From Bacteroidaceae bacterium (GTDB lineage Bacteria > Bacteroidota > Bacteroidia > Bacteroidales > Bacteroidaceae): DNA of 64,000 nucleotides. Positions 34,566 to 44,731 of the stretch are shown here, in pieces (the first letter of the stretch is position 1; each line of letters opens with the position of its first letter). Both the position numbers and the translations under genes were made by a program. The stretch lies in contig CABIXF010000013.1 of assembly GCA_902362595.1 (NCBI GenBank), positions 1-64,000 on the forward strand, read 5' to 3'. Under the pieces are notes generated by a model. That model ran no database searches. It was not told the origin of the DNA and was given only the letters and a program-made list of their open reading frames with translations.

Positions 34566-36990
34566 ATGGCTGCTCCTCTTGCTGTGGACGGTGTGTGGAA
34601 TCGGACTCCAGAAGATAGAAGGGCAGGAAGTCAAATCAGATAATACGGTAGCGGAAGAGTGGATACAGGTCCATGCCTCTTCCGCTACCGTATTGCAGTG
34701 GTTCAACTGGATAGAAAAGGAAACCGGAATCGTCTTGTCGTATAATCCGGCACAGATTGAGGTGGACAAAGTCTGCCGGGTAGAAAAAGGCGGAAGGATG
34801 ACGGTCGGAGAACTGTTACATCGGATATTGGCCGGTTACCGGGTGCAGACAGCTTTTATTCCTTCCTTGAAACTGGTGATTCAGGCTAGGAAAATAGAGA
34901 ACTATTATGTCAGTGGAACCGTTTGCGAAGAGGAAAGTGAAGAGCGTTTGTATGGCGCCGTGGTCACACTGGAAGACAAGGACGGGAAACAATGGCATAC
35001 GATTTCGGGTGAAAATGGCGTTTTCCGTTTGTACGTACCCGAAGGAATTTATATACAAAAGACATCTTACATGGGGTATACGCCGCAGGTAAGACGTGTC
35101 AGGGTGGAAAAGGATTGCTTTGTCCGCACGTACCTGAAACCGTTGCTTTTTGAGATAGAGGAGGTGACGGTGGAGTCTGGTCGAAAGGAGAACGAGCTGA
35201 ATGAGCTGACTCCTTCCAATCTACTCTCGTTTAGTGGAAATGATTTGTTTTCACAAATCTGGATCTTGCCGGGGGTAACTTCTTCCTTGGCCGGACATAA
35301 CTTTATGGTAGACGGAGGGGGATACGATGAGAACCAACTGTTGTTGGACGGCGTACCTGTGTTTCATCCCGGCCATTTCAATTCGCTGCTGCCTGTATTC
35401 AACGGCGATGCGGTAAAGAACATGGTTTTTCATAAGGGCTTTTTCCCGACCCGACTGGAAGGGCGCATTTCGTCTGTCACAGAAGTAAATTTGAAAGAAG
35501 GAAATAAGGAAGAGCATGTACATACACTTACGTTGGATATGCCGGCGGCTTCAGTCACGCTCGAGGGGCCGATTATCAAGAAAAAAATGTCGTATATGGT
35601 AAGTGCTCGGCGGAGCTGGCTGGATTTCTTTGATGGCCTTTTATCGGAAGAAAACCGCCTGAACCATGCTACTTATGATTACAATGCAAAGCTGTCGTAT
35701 AGTTTTTCGCCCGTCAGTACATTGAATTTTTTGGCATACGGTGCCCGAGATAATTTTCATCTTCCGGTTATGGAAAACGGTGATAATGTATCGGTGTTGC
35801 GATGGGATAACCAGGTGTATCAGTTGTCTTACAGCACGCAGAAAGGGCGGTTGGGAAATTCGACTGCGGTGTTTTATTCGGCGCATACGAACCGGGCACG
35901 TGTAGAGGAACTGGGATATGACCAGGAAGGATATGTACATAGCGGCATCAAGTCGTGGAACGTGACAACAGATTTCAGTTATTCGCTGGAAAATCTGTTC
36001 CAAGCCCGTTGGGGAGCTAAATATACGTATGAAGTATATGATTTGGCTACCATGGGGGCAAAATTGCTGGTGAGACATGAACCGGTGAGCCAGGTGTCGT
36101 TATATTATGACAATCTGTTGCGAATTTCTCCCAATTTTTCTGTACAAGTTGGAGTACATGGAGTGGGCTATCTGCCGCAGCATCATCGGTCGTACTATAG
36201 CATTCAGCCTCGGCTGTCGGTGAAGTATTTCTTGTGTGAGAAAGACCTGCTTTATCTGAATTTCTCTAAAATGGAACAGTTCTATCATTACCTCCGTTTT
36301 GATAACCTGTCATTGCCTACTGATTTTCGCATGCCAAGTATTGATGGATTCAAGCCACGTTCTTCGGAGCATTATGAGGTGGGTTGGAAGCATTTCCTTG
36401 AAGACGGACAGGTGGAGGTTTCCGTGTATTATAAGACGCGCAGGAACGTGCTGGCTCTTCGGCCGGATGCTTGGATAGAAGATAATCAGTGGCAGCAGTA
36501 TCTGATGGTTGGAAGAGGAGACAGCTATGGAGTAAAAGGATATTTCTATAAAAACTGGAAGCATTGGAACTTGCAGCTTTCGTATGCTTATACCCGAAGT
36601 CGGGAATGGTTTAAAGAGTTGTCGGAAAAAGGGAAAATGCCTTCTTTGTATGATATACCTCATCAGTTGGGGGGAGCTGTATCTTATCGGGTGAATACTC
36701 ACTCTTCTTTTTCTGTGGGAGGTATGCTGCGTTCCGGAAAGGTGACGCAGTTGGATGATTTTTTTGATCCGTTGTCGTTTGAAGATTTTCGTGGAAAGCG
36801 GGATCCGCTCAACTATCGGGTGGATGTGGGGTATTCCTATCGGAAATCCTTTGGCGAGAAACTGCTGTTGCTTCGTCTGGGCATATATAATGTGGTGGGA
36901 AATCCTTCAGAGGAAGACATCCTGAACTTTTATTCTGTGCATTGGCGTAGCAACTGTTTGCCGTATGGAAGTATCAGCTTTAAGTTCTGA
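34555..36990 (+). CDS. STN-domain TonB-dependent receptor
   Basis: The 811-residue outer membrane receptor has a signal peptide (about 1-23), an STN signalling domain (about 40-105, with IEKETGIVLSYNPAQIEVD), a carboxypeptidase-regulatory-like domain (about 115-200), a plug containing LPGVTSSLAGHNFMVDGGG, and a barrel ending SYGSISFKF-like. STN domains contact FecR to signal ligand binding, which fits the adjacent sigma/FecR genes. No SusD partner follows, so a glycan uptake role is not supported. A perfect 18-bp inverted repeat lies inside the STN start (34642-34694). Confidence 0.92.
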   Translation: MKSKWLLLLLWTVCGIGLQKIEGQEVKSDNTVAEEWIQVHASSATVLQWFNWIEKETGIVLSYNPAQIEVDKVCRVEKGGRMTVGELLHRILAGYRVQTAFIPSLKLVIQARKIENYYVSGTVCEEESEERLYGAVVTLEDKDGKQWHTISGENGVFRLYVPEGIYIQKTSYMGYTPQVRRVRVEKDCFVRTYLKPLLFEIEEVTVESGRKENELNELTPSNLLSFSGNDLFSQIWILPGVTSSLAGHNFMVDGGGYDENQLLLDGVPVFHPGHFNSLLPVFNGDAVKNMVFHKGFFPTRLEGRISSVTEVNLKEGNKEEHVHTLTLDMPAASVTLEGPIIKKKMSYMVSARRSWLDFFDGLLSEENRLNHATYDYNAKLSYSFSPVSTLNFLAYGARDNFHLPVMENGDNVSVLRWDNQVYQLSYSTQKGRLGNSTAVFYSAHTNRARVEELGYDQEGYVHSGIKSWNVTTDFSYSLENLFQARWGAKYTYEVYDLATMGAKLLVRHEPVSQVSLYYDNLLRISPNFSVQVGVHGVGYLPQHHRSYYSIQPRLSVKYFLCEKDLLYLNFSKMEQFYHYLRFDNLSLPTDFRMPSIDGFKPRSSEHYEVGWKHFLEDGQVEVSVYYKTRRNVLALRPDAWIEDNQWQQYLMVGRGDSYGVKGYFYKNWKHWNLQLSYAYTRSREWFKELSEKGKMPSLYDIPHQLGGAVSYRVNTHSSFSVGGMLRSGKVTQLDDFFDPLSFEDFRGKRDPLNYRVDVGYSYRKSFGEKLLLLRLGIYNVVGNPSEEDILNFYSVHWRSNCLPYGSISFKF
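34642..34694. repeat. Perfect 18-bp inverted repeat inside receptor gene
   Basis: AATACGGTAGCGGAAGAG (34642-34659) and its exact complement CTCTTCCGCTACCGTATT (34677-34694) flank a 17-nt spacer, within the coding sequence at about residues 30-47. The two arms encode NTVAEE and SSATVL. No sequence constraint of the STN domain would demand this symmetry. Confidence 0.9.
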
Positions 36991-37020
36991 ACCGTGAATT
37001 CTTGTTCCATTCTTCGTCTT

Positions 37021-37056
37021 TTTGTGTGCATATTCGAACCGGATTGATTATTTTTG
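37021..37056 (+). promoter_or_regulatory. Promoter of mfd
   Basis: TATTTTTG (37049-37056) matches the -7 consensus. A TTTG (37021-37024) lies 24 nt upstream, slightly further than the usual 19-21 nt. The ATG at 37077 is 20 nt downstream. Confidence 0.6.
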
Positions 37057-37076
37057 CAACATCTATTGATGGAACG

Positions 37077-40000
37077 ATGAGTATAAAAGAGCTTCAAGAC
37101 ATCTATGCCAAACATCCCAATGTATCTGGTTTGGCTTCTTTGTGTAGGAATAAGAGTGTAAAAAATGTATTTTTGGAAGGCATGCACGGGTCGTGCGCTT
37201 CTTTGTTTGCCTCGGCTTTTGTCAAGTCGGTGCCGGGTGTCTATGTGTTTATCTTGAATGACCTGGAGGAAGCCGGGTATTTTTACCATGACATGGTGCA
37301 GGTGAACGGAGATGCAGATATCCTGTTTTTTCCGTCTTCCTACCGTCGGGCCATTAAGTACGGACAGAAGGATGCGGCCAATGAGATTCTTCGTACGGAA
37401 GTACTGAGCCGGCTGGAACGGCAAGACCCTGTGGCGGTAGTGACTTATCCGGAAGCTTTGGCCGAGAAGGTGGTTTCCCGCAAACAACTTTCGGCTTCTA
37501 CGCTTACACTGAAAGTGGGGCAGAAGGAAGACACAGGAAAGCTTATGGAAAAACTTTCCAGCTATGGTTTTGAACATGTGGACTATGTGTACGAACCGGG
37601 ACAGTTTGCCTTACGAGGAAGTATCCTGGATGTCTATTCCTTTGCATCGGAATATCCTTATCGAATCGACTTCTTCGGCGATGAGATTGACAGCATCCGT
37701 ACGTTTGAAGTCGAGACGCAGCTGTCGAAAGAGAAAAAGGAGTCGGTGAGCATTGTACCCGAATTGTCCACTTCGGAAGGGTCGGATATTTGTTTTCTGG
37801 ATTTTATACCTAAGGAAACGATTCTGTGGGTGAAAGACTTGCTTTGGGTACGAGAACACATTCAGTCTGTACATGAGGATACTCTTTCTCCTCAGGCATT
37901 GAAAGCCTACGAAGGAGAGCAGACGGAGTTGATGAATCTTTCCCAAAAACTGATTGACGGGGCCGAGTTTACGGTGCGTGCCTTGGAGTTTTTCCGGGTT
38001 GATTTCGGGCATAAGGCCATAGGAACTCCTCAGGCACGGCTTGCTTTCGAAACTTCCGTGCAGCCTATTTTCCATAAGAATTTTGATTTGGTATCTAGCT
38101 CTTTCACGGACTTTCTGCAAAGGGGATACCGTTTGTATATCTGTTCGGATAGTGCCAAACAGACAGAGCGATTGAAAGATATCTTTCAGGAAAGAGGAGA
38201 TCAGATTACGTTTGAACCGGTGGACCGTACGTTGCACGAGGGATTTGTGGACCATTCTTTACGGATATGTGTGTTTACAGACCATCAGATATTCGACCGT
38301 TTCCATAAATACAACCTCCGAAGTGACAAAGCCCGTAGCGGAAAGGTGGCCTTGTCACTAAAGGAACTGAACACGTTTGAGCCGGGGGATTATGTGGTGC
38401 ATATCGACCATGGTATCGGCCGTTTTGCGGGACTGGTGCGCATTCCGAACGGGAATACTACGCAGGAGGTCATCAAACTGGTGTATCAGAATGACGACGT
38501 GGTGTTTGTGTCCATTCATTCGTTGCATAAAATCTCGAAGTACAAAGGAAAGGAAGGCGAACAGCCGCGTATCAGCAAACTGGGAACCGGTGCATGGGAG
38601 AAAATCAAGGAACGGACGAAGACCAAGATTAAGGACATTGCCCGCGATTTGATTAAGCTGTATTCGCAGCGTAAACAGGAAAAAGGATTTAAATACAGTC
38701 CCGACAGCTTCTTGCAGCATGAATTGGAAGCCAGCTTCTTGTACGAGGATACACCCGACCAGCTGAAGGCGACACAGGAAGTGAAGGCGGACATGGAGAG
38801 TGACAAGCCGATGGACCGTCTGGTGTGTGGGGACGTAGGCTTCGGTAAGACGGAGGTGGCCATCCGGGCTGCTTTCAAGGCAGTGGCCGACAACAAGCAG
38901 GTAGCGGTACTGGTGCCGACCACGGTGTTGGCTTTCCAGCATTATCAAACGTTTAAGAAGCGTCTGGAGGGAATGCCTTGCAAGGTGGAATACCTGAGCC
39001 GTGCGCGGACAGCCAAAGAAACCAGCCGTATTCTGAAGGAACTGGCCGAAGGAAGCATCAATATACTCATTGGTACGCACAAGATTATCGGGAAGAGTGT
39101 GAAGTTCAAGGACCTGGGATTGCTGATTATTGACGAGGAGCAGAAGTTCGGGGTGAGCGTGAAAGAGAAACTCCGTCAGATAAAGGTGAACGTGGATACA
39201 TTGACCATGACGGCCACGCCGATTCCGCGTACGCTTCAGTTCTCACTGATGGGAGCCCGTGACTTGTCGGTTATCCAGACTCCGCCGCCCAACCGGTATC
39301 CGATTCAGACAGAGGTGCATACCTTTAATGAGGAAATCATTACCGAGGCCATCAACTTTGAAATGAGCCGTAACGGACAGGTCTTTTTTGTGAACAACCG
39401 GATTCAGAACCTGGGGGAACTGAAGGCCATGATTCAGCGGAATATTCCGGACTGCCGGGTGTGCATCGGACACGGACAGATGCAACCGGAGGAACTGGAA
39501 AAGATTATCTTCGATTTTGTCAACTATGACTACGATGTGCTGCTGGCTACGACTATCATTGAGAGTGGTATCGACATTCCCAATGCCAATACCATCATCA
39601 TCAACCAGGCGCAGAATTTTGGATTGAGCGACCTGCATCAGATGCGGGGGCGTGTGGGACGAAGCAACAAGAAAGCTTTCTGCTATTTGCTGGCTCCTCC
39701 TTTATCGTCTTTGACTCCCGAAGCCAAGCGCCGTTTGCAGGCCATCGAGAATTTCAGCGATTTGGGAAGCGGCATTCACATTGCCATGCAGGATTTGGAC
39801 ATCCGTGGGGCCGGTAACATGCTGGGAGCCGAACAGAGCGGATTCATTGCCGACTTGGGATATGAAACTTATCAGAAGATTCTGAACGAGGCGGTGACCG
39901 AATTGAAAAACGAAGAGTTTGCCGACTTGTATGCGGACGAAATCAAGGCCGGCGAAGAGAAAATCAGCGGTGAAGAGTTCGTGGATGAATGTACCGTGGA

Positions 40001-40454
40001 AAGTGACCTGGAGTTGCTGTTCCCGAATGAATACATTCCGAGCAGCAGTGAGCGTATGCTGTTGTACCGGGAGCTGGACAAACTGGAACTGGACAAGGAT
40101 GTGGAGGCGTTCAGGGCCCGATTGCTCGACCGCTTTGGCAAGATTCCTCCCGAAGGAGAAGAGTTGCTGCGCATCGTGCCGTTGAGGCGGCTGGCCAAGC
40201 GCCTCGGAGTGGAGAAAGTGGTGTTGAAAGCCCAGCGTATGACCCTCTTTTTTGTCAGCAACCTGGACAGTCCGTATTATCAGAGTATGGCTTTTGGAAA
40301 GATTATTGCGTATATGTCCAAGAATCCTCGTTACTGCAATTTGCGGGAACAGAACGGACGTCGGAGCATGGTAGTTTCCAAGGTGACCAACGTGAAAGAT
40401 GCAGTCAGCATCCTGCAGGAAATTGTCAGCCTGGACGGAGAAAAGGCTCAGTAG
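37077..40454 (+). CDS. mfd: Transcription-repair coupling factor
   Basis: Mfd displaces stalled RNA polymerase and recruits excision repair. The 1125-residue protein has UvrB-like N-terminal domains, the RNA-polymerase-interacting CarD-like domain (ELNTFEPGDYVVHIDHGIG region), the superfamily 2 helicase with Walker A CGDVGFGKTEVA and IIDEEQKFG, and the C-terminal TRCF domain. The ATG at 37077 was chosen because the upstream extension runs across the promoter and lacks homology. It is a single gene following the receptor cassette. Confidence 0.96.
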   Translation: MSIKELQDIYAKHPNVSGLASLCRNKSVKNVFLEGMHGSCASLFASAFVKSVPGVYVFILNDLEEAGYFYHDMVQVNGDADILFFPSSYRRAIKYGQKDAANEILRTEVLSRLERQDPVAVVTYPEALAEKVVSRKQLSASTLTLKVGQKEDTGKLMEKLSSYGFEHVDYVYEPGQFALRGSILDVYSFASEYPYRIDFFGDEIDSIRTFEVETQLSKEKKESVSIVPELSTSEGSDICFLDFIPKETILWVKDLLWVREHIQSVHEDTLSPQALKAYEGEQTELMNLSQKLIDGAEFTVRALEFFRVDFGHKAIGTPQARLAFETSVQPIFHKNFDLVSSSFTDFLQRGYRLYICSDSAKQTERLKDIFQERGDQITFEPVDRTLHEGFVDHSLRICVFTDHQIFDRFHKYNLRSDKARSGKVALSLKELNTFEPGDYVVHIDHGIGRFAGLVRIPNGNTTQEVIKLVYQNDDVVFVSIHSLHKISKYKGKEGEQPRISKLGTGAWEKIKERTKTKIKDIARDLIKLYSQRKQEKGFKYSPDSFLQHELEASFLYEDTPDQLKATQEVKADMESDKPMDRLVCGDVGFGKTEVAIRAAFKAVADNKQVAVLVPTTVLAFQHYQTFKKRLEGMPCKVEYLSRARTAKETSRILKELAEGSINILIGTHKIIGKSVKFKDLGLLIIDEEQKFGVSVKEKLRQIKVNVDTLTMTATPIPRTLQFSLMGARDLSVIQTPPPNRYPIQTEVHTFNEEIITEAINFEMSRNGQVFFVNNRIQNLGELKAMIQRNIPDCRVCIGHGQMQPEELEKIIFDFVNYDYDVLLATTIIESGIDIPNANTIIINQAQNFGLSDLHQMRGRVGRSNKKAFCYLLAPPLSSLTPEAKRRLQAIENFSDLGSGIHIAMQDLDIRGAGNMLGAEQSGFIADLGYETYQKILNEAVTELKNEEFADLYADEIKAGEEKISGEEFVDECTVESDLELLFPNEYIPSSSERMLLYRELDKLELDKDVEAFRARLLDRFGKIPPEGEELLRIVPLRRLAKRLGVEKVVLKAQRMTLFFVSNLDSPYYQSMAFGKIIAYMSKNPRYCNLREQNGRRSMVVSKVTNVKDAVSILQEIVSLDGEKAQ

Positions 40455-40455
40455 G

Positions 40456-40474
40456 CCCCGGTTGTCTCAATCGG
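40456..40474 (+). terminator. Hairpin after mfd
   Basis: CCCGGTTG and CAATCGGG form an eight-pair stem (one G-T) with a TCT loop just after the mfd stop. No T run follows, so termination here is uncertain. Confidence 0.4.
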
Positions 40475-40591
40475 GTGACAGTGGAATTGCATTTTTGTTT
40501 CAGTAAGCTTGGGATGATTCTTTTTCGGGTCGGAAGAGAAAGACCGGGAGGAATAAACGGCTATTTTTATGCCTCAAATTCAAAAAGGCTT

Positions 40592-41875
40592 ATGAGAAAA
40601 ATAGGATGGATACTGCCGTTTCTGGTTTTCCCTCTGTGCATGCAGGGGCAGACGGCACGTGAAGAGATTGATGAGAATCCGGCACTGGCGGGAGGAAAAT
40701 ACTATGCCTATGAGGCACCCGATGGGCAACTTACCCTAGCTCCCGCGGGTTATACTCCTTTTTATATATCGATGTTTGCCCGTCATGGTTCGCGTTATCT
40801 GACGAAGGAAAAGAAATACACTCAGCCTTTGTCGCTTCTCCTTGCAGCGGATGAGGCCGGGGTGCTGACCGCAGACGGAAAGCGGGCATTGAAGGTGGTG
40901 GCTGCTTTGGCGCAGGAAGCCGAAGCACGTTATGGCGAACTGACGCCGAAAGGGGCGCGGCAACACCGGGAGCTAATAGACCGGATGTACCGGCATTATC
41001 CGGAGGTGTTCGCTGACGGTGTGCATGTGGATGCACGCTCTACCTATAAGACACGTGCCTTCCTTTCCATGGCAGCGGGTTGTGTGGAATTGAAGGGGTT
41101 GAACCCCAAGCTGCACATCACCACACAGGCCAGTGAGGCAGATGCCTATTATATAAAGTACAAGAATCCTTTGTATGAAGCACAGCATTTGGAGAACAGT
41201 GACTCGGTGTATCGTGTGGCAGATAGCGTGTATGTGCATCCGGCACGCTTGATGAGACAGCTGTTTCGTGATTCTTCTTATGTAGAGGCTCATATACAGC
41301 CGGTGAAGTTGATGACAGACTTGTTTGAATTGCACGGCATCAGCCAGAGCAGCGACCGTCAGCCCGATTTGTCTTTCCTGTTCACTCCGCAGGAACGGTA
41401 TGATTTGTGGCAGCGCAACAACTTTGAATGGTACTATGAGAAAGGGGCTTCCCCATTGAGTGACGGCTGCATGTACAAGCTCGAAAAAAATCTGTTGAAG
41501 AATTTCATTGAAACGGCCGATACCGTGATTGCTTCCCGAAAGAATGGGGTGACGTTGCGTTATGGGCACGACACGAACCTGGCTCCTTTGGCGGTACTGA
41601 TGGGCATCAATGACTTGCAGGCTTCCACGGCAGACTGGCAGCGTATTGCAGATACGTACCGTACCTATCGTATCATTCCGATGTGTGGAAATGTGCAACT
41701 GATATTCTACCGTAAGAAAGGGGTGAAAGAGGTGCTGGTCAAGGTGCTGTTGAACGAACGCGAGGTGAAATTGCCGCTTCCCAGTGAGATAGCTCCCTAT
41801 TATGCATGGAAAGAGGTACGGAGATACTGGAAAAAAGTGGTGGAAAGCATTCAGCTTCCGGCAGAGATGAAGTAG
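40592..41875 (+). CDS. MINPP-like histidine acid phosphatase
   Basis: The 427-residue secreted protein has a signal peptide (about 1-20) and the histidine phosphatase core: RHGSRY (R64, H65) at the N terminus and the acid motif GHDTNL near 350. The overall look fits multiple inositol-polyphosphate phosphatase (MINPP), a phytase-like enzyme known in Bacteroides, but another phosphomonoesterase is possible. It precedes a TonB receptor, a beta-helix lipoprotein and a second phosphatase, suggesting organophosphate use. The start at 40592 was chosen for its signal peptide. Confidence 0.85.
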   Translation: MRKIGWILPFLVFPLCMQGQTAREEIDENPALAGGKYYAYEAPDGQLTLAPAGYTPFYISMFARHGSRYLTKEKKYTQPLSLLLAADEAGVLTADGKRALKVVAALAQEAEARYGELTPKGARQHRELIDRMYRHYPEVFADGVHVDARSTYKTRAFLSMAAGCVELKGLNPKLHITTQASEADAYYIKYKNPLYEAQHLENSDSVYRVADSVYVHPARLMRQLFRDSSYVEAHIQPVKLMTDLFELHGISQSSDRQPDLSFLFTPQERYDLWQRNNFEWYYEKGASPLSDGCMYKLEKNLLKNFIETADTVIASRKNGVTLRYGHDTNLAPLAVLMGINDLQASTADWQRIADTYRTYRIIPMCGNVQLIFYRKKGVKEVLVKVLLNEREVKLPLPSEIAPYYAWKEVRRYWKKVVESIQLPAEMK

Positions 41876-41902
41876 TCTGGAGGCATTATACATATTGTAA
41901 GG

Positions 41903-41940
41903 AGAGGTATTTCTTTTTGAAAGGGATACCTCTTTTTTTA
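41903..41940 (+). terminator. Terminator after MINPP-like gene
   Basis: AGAGGTAT (41903-41910) pairs with ATACCTCT (41926-41933), followed by seven T. It lies between the phosphatase gene and the TonB receptor gene, which has its own promoter. Confidence 0.8.
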
Positions 41941-42010
41941 TGTACGTATCTCTTGCCTAAATGTAACAGAAAAGAAATTTCTATGCAATAAGGATGAAAA
42001 TAGGATGGGA

Positions 42011-42018
42011 TACTTTTG
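42011..42018 (+). promoter_or_regulatory. -7 box of TonB receptor gene
   Basis: TACTTTTG matches TAnnTTTG and lies 19 nt before the ATG at 42038. No clear -33 element is visible. Confidence 0.55.
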
Positions 42019-42037
42019 CGGCAAATAAGAAAAGGAA

Positions 42038-44692
42038 ATGAAAGCAAGTATCGTTTTGGCGTTGTTGTCACTGATGTCTGCAGGTGTGCAGGCCAGTGTG
42101 GTAAAAGGAAAAATCAAGGATGCACAGACAGGAGAGGAAATTATCGGTGCATCGGTAATGGTAAAGGAAGAGCCCGGAAAGGGAGCGGTTACGGGGTTGG
42201 ATGGTAGCTTTAATCTGTCTGTCAACCGAGATAAATATACATTGGTATGTTCTTATGTAGGATACAAGAAATATGAGGTGACTGTCACACCGGACAAGAA
42301 AGAAATCGTGATTCCGTTGAAAACCGATGACGTGGCACTGGATGAGGTAGTGGTGGTAGCCTCCAATCCGGGAAGAACGGAAGCTGGGGCACGCGGCATT
42401 GAACGTCAGGCCATGAATGTGGTCAACGTGATGAGTGCCAAGGCCATCGAACTTTCTCCGGATATCACGGTAGCGAATGTGATTCAGCGTATGTCAGGCG
42501 TGACCATCGAACGGAACAGCAGCGGAGAAGGTCAGTATGCGATTCTGCGTGGTATGGACAAGCGTTACAATTATACCTTGATTAATGGGGTGAAGATTCC
42601 GAGTCCGGACAACAAGAACCGTTTTGTGCCGCTGGATATTTTCCCATCGGAGATGCTCGACCGTTTGGAAGTAACCAAATCGCTGACCGCCAATATGGAA
42701 GGCGACGGAATCGGAGGAGCAGTCAACCTGATTATGAAGGATGCGCCTACGGAACGGCAGTTTACCGTGAATTTGTCGACCGGTTACAATGCCATGTATT
42801 TCGGCCGTGACTTCCAGTCGTTCAACCACGGAGCCATCGTCAAACAGTCACCGTATGAACAGATGGGGATGCCGGAGGACAACCGGGTGACCATGGATAA
42901 TTTCACGACCGACAACTTACGGATGAGCTGGAAAAAGCCATTGCCGGATTTGACTGCCGGGATTTCTTATGGCGACCGTTTCTTCCAGAACAAACTGGGG
43001 GTGATGTTGGCCGGAAGTTTCCTGAACACCTATCGTGGCAAGGAAAGCCAGTTGTATTATCAGCCGGGCACCACTCACAACGGCATTGAGTATCGTAATT
43101 ACTCTTCCCAGCAGACCCGTATCGGGGCGCATGCCAAGCTGGATTATTTCATCAACGAACATCATAAGCTGACCTGGTACAACGGCTACATGGATATGCG
43201 TGAGGCAGAAGTGCGCGACGGACATGACGACAAGGAAGGGGCAGTACGTATGAAGTGGAACCATCAGTATATCATCAATTCAACTTTGAAAGGGGAACAT
43301 TCCTTTTTGGACGATGGGGCGCTTCGCCTGAACTGGTCGGCCGTGATCTCGAAAGCCTACAGTGAGACTCCGGACAATGCGGAAATTTTCTTTCAAGGTA
43401 CCCACGTACAGACCTCAGGAGCAGCTACCCGGCGTTGGGAACACAATTCAGATAAAGATAAGGCGGGATATGTAGACCTGATGTACAAGCTGAAACTGGA
43501 CGGTGGTTCTGTCTTTGATTTCTCTGTCGGAGGTATGTACCGTGACAAGAAGCGTGACAGTTTTTTCAATGAATACACCTTCAACTCGGCGACAGGAGTG
43601 AAGGACCCACAATATCAGGGGGAAGACTGGAATAATTACGATGAGATTCTGTTTACTCCCTTGAAATACGGTAACATCAGTGACCCGTTGAACTACGATG
43701 CTTCCGAAAAGATTGGCGCAGGCTACGGAATGGTGAAATACACGTATCGGAAATGGGAATTCATTGCGGGAGTCCGTGTGGAACATACTAACCAAGGGTA
43801 TGTCTTGAAATTCCCTACGGAAAATGCGGATCCAGAAGGAAACCAGAAATATACGGACGTGCTACCCAGTTTTCATGCGAAATACGGGGTGCATAAGAAT
43901 GCCAACCTACGTTTCTCGTACGCACGGTCTATCAACCGCCCCAGTTTCTTTGAAATTGTGCCTTACAGCATCATCAATGAAGACTACAAAGAAAAAGGTA
44001 ATCCGGATTTGAAGCATACCGTGGCCGACAACATTGACCTGCGCTATGAATATTTCCCGAAATCATCCGAACAGTTTATGGTGGGCATGTTCTACAAACG
44101 GTTGCAGAACCCGATTGAATATGGTCTGTTGAACGAAGGACAGGATACCTACTACAAGCCGATGAATTTCGGAGATGCGACCAACCTAGGCGTGGAAGTG
44201 GATATCATGAAATACTTCAACTGGTTCGGTATCAAGGCCAATTATACGTATACTCACTCTACGATTACGACTGAGAAGCGTACCATGGTCGGCAACGATG
44301 TGAAGACTGTTTCGCAGACCCGTCCGTTGTTCGGGCAGGCGGCTCATGTGGCGAATTTGTCGTTGCTTTTCAAAAGCACCAAATATGGTTGGGAAGGACA
44401 GATTGCCGGAAGTTACACCGGAAAACGTTTGAGCGACATTTCCAACTGGTATAACGATGATATTTGGGAAGACGGCTACATGCAGCTGGATGCGTCTGTA
44501 GAAAAGAGTTTCAAGAACGGCATCAGTCTGTTTGCCAAGGCCTCTAATTTGTTGGACACTCCTTTGTTGAGATTTATCCAAAACGGTCCGCATACAGAAG
44601 GTGTCACTTCCGAACGAAAGGATGGCAATGTCATTGAGCGCAAGGAATGGCATGGACAGTCGTTTATGCTGGGAATCAGATATAAATTATAA
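42038..44692 (+). CDS. TonB-dependent receptor, 884 aa
   Basis: The outer membrane active transporter has a signal peptide (about 1-19), a carboxypeptidase-regulatory-like domain (about 22-100), a TonB-box-like stretch LDEVVVVAS (about 102-110), a plug (GQYAILRGMDKRYNYTLING region) and a 22-strand barrel ending in aromatic-rich LGIRYKL. It has no STN domain and no SusD partner. Instead the next gene encodes a surface-type lipoprotein, so the pair may work as a receptor and lid. The ligand may be a phosphorylated compound, judged only from the phosphatase neighbours. Confidence 0.92.
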   Translation: MKASIVLALLSLMSAGVQASVVKGKIKDAQTGEEIIGASVMVKEEPGKGAVTGLDGSFNLSVNRDKYTLVCSYVGYKKYEVTVTPDKKEIVIPLKTDDVALDEVVVVASNPGRTEAGARGIERQAMNVVNVMSAKAIELSPDITVANVIQRMSGVTIERNSSGEGQYAILRGMDKRYNYTLINGVKIPSPDNKNRFVPLDIFPSEMLDRLEVTKSLTANMEGDGIGGAVNLIMKDAPTERQFTVNLSTGYNAMYFGRDFQSFNHGAIVKQSPYEQMGMPEDNRVTMDNFTTDNLRMSWKKPLPDLTAGISYGDRFFQNKLGVMLAGSFLNTYRGKESQLYYQPGTTHNGIEYRNYSSQQTRIGAHAKLDYFINEHHKLTWYNGYMDMREAEVRDGHDDKEGAVRMKWNHQYIINSTLKGEHSFLDDGALRLNWSAVISKAYSETPDNAEIFFQGTHVQTSGAATRRWEHNSDKDKAGYVDLMYKLKLDGGSVFDFSVGGMYRDKKRDSFFNEYTFNSATGVKDPQYQGEDWNNYDEILFTPLKYGNISDPLNYDASEKIGAGYGMVKYTYRKWEFIAGVRVEHTNQGYVLKFPTENADPEGNQKYTDVLPSFHAKYGVHKNANLRFSYARSINRPSFFEIVPYSIINEDYKEKGNPDLKHTVADNIDLRYEYFPKSSEQFMVGMFYKRLQNPIEYGLLNEGQDTYYKPMNFGDATNLGVEVDIMKYFNWFGIKANYTYTHSTITTEKRTMVGNDVKTVSQTRPLFGQAAHVANLSLLFKSTKYGWEGQIAGSYTGKRLSDISNWYNDDIWEDGYMQLDASVEKSFKNGISLFAKASNLLDTPLLRFIQNGPHTEGVTSERKDGNVIERKEWHGQSFMLGIRYKL

Positions 44693-44731
44693 TCAAATAT
44701 AAATATTGACTAATAACTAATTTATTACGAA

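Noticed and set aside
34555..44692. SusC/SusD polysaccharide utilisation loci
   Set aside because: Neither receptor is followed by a SusD-like gene and no glycoside hydrolases lie beside them.
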